A stretch of 64,000 nt of DNA. Origin: Psoroptes ovis (Eukaryota > Arthropoda > Arachnida > Sarcoptiformes > Psoroptidae). The position numbers and the translations under genes are program-made. Below are positions 63,001-64,000 of this stretch, one piece after another (the first letter of the stretch is position 1; each line of letters starts with the position of its first letter). The stretch lies in contig PQWQ01000003.1 in assembly GCA_002943765.1 (NCBI GenBank), positions 2,913,501 through 2,977,500 on the forward strand, in the 5' to 3' direction. The notes under the pieces were generated by a model. The model was not told the DNA's origin and did not search any database. It was given only the letters and a program-made list of their open reading frames with translations.

Positions 63001-64000
63001 ACATAATTTTTCAATTAAATTTATTTGGAAATCTTGATTATCTTAGTGTTCATCTACCTTATCGACAACATACAGTAGCGGTACACCGAACAAAGATGGC
63101 AACATCTTAACTTGTGATCAAGATACAACATATTTTAAAGCATTGAAAAAAGGAGAAATACCACAAAAAGATAGTTTATGCACGCGGACTCATACTGGAA
63201 CTTCAGCATCTGCACCTATCGGTAAGAATAAATATTATTGATTATAATTCAAAATCTTAATCAGTGATCTGATCCGAAATTTCTCGCTAAAATAGCTGCT
63301 GCAATCATTGCATTGGCGTTGGAAGCTAATCCATTTTTAACATGGCGTGATATGCAACATTTGGTGGTATTATCTTCTCGATATGAACCTTTAAGACATG
63401 AAAAAGGCTGGGCAACCAATGGTGTTGGCCGAAAATTTAGTCACAAATTTGGCTATGGCCTACTCGATGCTGAAACAATCGTCAGATATGCAGAAAAATG
63501 GACCACAGTCCCTTCGGCTCGTATCTGTGAAACAGCCACACAAATAAAGGAATGGGAAATACCTGCATTGACTCGAAAACAATTAGAAGTATCACTGCTA
63601 ACAAGTGGCTGCCGTGGAACATCAAATTATATACGATATCTTGAACATGTACAAGCGAAAATAACATTGAAATATCAGCCTCGTGGCAATTTAAAAATAT
63701 CATTAATATCACCTTCAGGAACCATATCACATTTACTTTTCCCTCGACCCAGAGATATGGAAGATATTTCATTCAATTCTTGGCCATTCTTATCCGTCCA
63801 TTTTTGGGGAGAACCTCCAGATGGTACCTGGAGACTTGTGATTCAAAATGATGGCTATAAGCCAAGCATTGTTCCGGGAAAATTATTTTCATGGTCATTA
63901 GTGTTTTATGGTACATTCGAAAAAACATATGCACAACGTTTATATAATGAAACAATAAGATATTATCCTCGAAGTACATCACCAGCCACAGAAAAAATGA
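57091..64000 (+). CDS. Fur2: Furin-like proprotein convertase (furin-2 class), 3' end outside window
   Basis: Calcium-dependent kexin-type serine protease that cleaves secretory precursors at R-X-K/R-R. Model: join(57091..57888,61255..61359,61448..61564,61843..61895,62033..62114,62207..62277,62436..62482,62579..62949,63047..63221,63296..>64000), 841 codons so far. Numbered from ATG 57091, residues 1-175 are a His/Ser/Asn-rich extension, followed by a hydrophobic signal-anchor (LPFVFFILLSLFTIVTSSS). The prodomain has the internal site NKR (284) and the autoprocessing site RHKR (313-316). The catalytic tetrad is Asp371 (TILDDGIQPNHPEL), His410 (HGTRCAGE), Asn511 (WASGNGGRRSDNCNC) and Ser601 (TGTSASAP). 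The P domain follows (RYLEHVQAKITL, RGNLKISLISPSGT, FLSVHFWGEPPDGTW). The RGN and FLSVHFWGE features resemble Drosophila furin 2 as I recall it. The Cys-rich and membrane regions expected downstream are beyond the edge. The furin family is certain, the subclass less so. Confidence 0.93.
59091..59126. repeat. Three tandem 12-nt units with core GTAATATT
   Basis: Units GTAATATTTAGA, GTAATATTCCGT and GTAATATTCAAT follow each other without gaps. The 8-nt core is invariant and the last four bases vary. The array ends 3 nt before a palindrome. Confidence 0.75.
59130..59153. other. 24-bp perfect palindrome with GC core GGTCGACC
   Basis: Half-site AAATTTCTGGTC followed directly by its reverse complement. 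The GC core is unusual for this intron. It could be a dyad protein-binding site or the remnant of an insertion end. Confidence 0.75.
59932..59990. other. AT-rich inverted repeat
   Basis: TGAATTTCTAA (59932-59942) pairs with TTAGAAATTCA (59980-59990); pairing continues inward for about four more base pairs after one mismatch. The base composition makes chance fairly likely. Confidence 0.4.
60727..60760. repeat. AATC repeat inverted to GATT repeat
   Basis: AATCAATCAATCAA and its reverse complement TTGATTGATTGATT separated by 6 nt form a 14-bp stem within the furin intron. Built from the common tetranucleotide repeat of this genome. Confidence 0.6.

Noticed and set aside
1..64000. CRISPR arrays, rRNA, tRNA, bacterial operons or viral insertions
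   Set aside because: No spaced direct repeats, no cloverleaf-like T-arm words and no viral or bacterial gene families were recognised; all firm genes have spliceosomal introns.

Overview
This is an AT-rich nuclear genome window from an animal, almost certainly an arthropod. The best fit is an astigmatic mite of the Dermatophagoides/Psoroptes/Sarcoptes type. That is inferred from very short introns (mostly 55-90 nt), intronless stretches of conserved coding sequence, intergenic DNA full of ATG/ATT/CAA/AATG simple repeats, and proteins with long Asn/His/Gln/Ser runs. The species cannot be fixed from sequence alone. No tRNA, rRNA, CRISPR array or intact transposon was seen.

Layout, left to right. 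(1) The 5' part of PGAP3 (GPI-lipid remodelling), minus strand, cut by the left edge. (2) Symplekin (mRNA 3'-end processing scaffold), plus strand, divergent from PGAP3 over 194 bp. (3) A tentative three-exon minus-strand gene for a small unrecognised membrane protein (6666-10909). (4) ABHD17 depalmitoylase, plus. (5) DUOXA/NIP, the dual oxidase maturation factor, plus. (6) A GPI-anchored three-Ig neuronal adhesion protein of the lachesin/DIP family, minus, convergent with DUOXA. (7) A 14-kb gene-poor stretch. (8) FUT8, core alpha-1,6-fucosyltransferase, plus. (9) ARNT/tango, bHLH-PAS, plus. (10) PAN3, deadenylase regulatory pseudokinase, plus. (11) A furin-like proprotein convertase closest to the furin-2 class, plus, running off the right edge.

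Exon structures were rebuilt by hand from splice sites, reading-frame phase and recalled family sequences; every multi-exon model below is phase-consistent. The genes are not an operon or pathway. They are ordinary conserved animal genes, with a loose theme of secretory-pathway and surface biology (PGAP3, FUT8, furin, DUOXA, GPI-anchored Ig protein) and of RNA 3'-end/tail metabolism (symplekin, PAN3).

I found no convincing undescribed system. The most useful second-look items are: a 60-nt stop-free intron inside the tango PAS-B domain; histidine enrichment around the furin pH-sensor site; the long N-terminal extension of furin; the unrecognised three-exon gene with a phase-symmetric transmembrane exon; a CTCF-like site between convergent genes; GC-rich islands with short ORFs in non-coding DNA; and several perfect palindromes, one beside a 3 x 12-nt tandem repeat.
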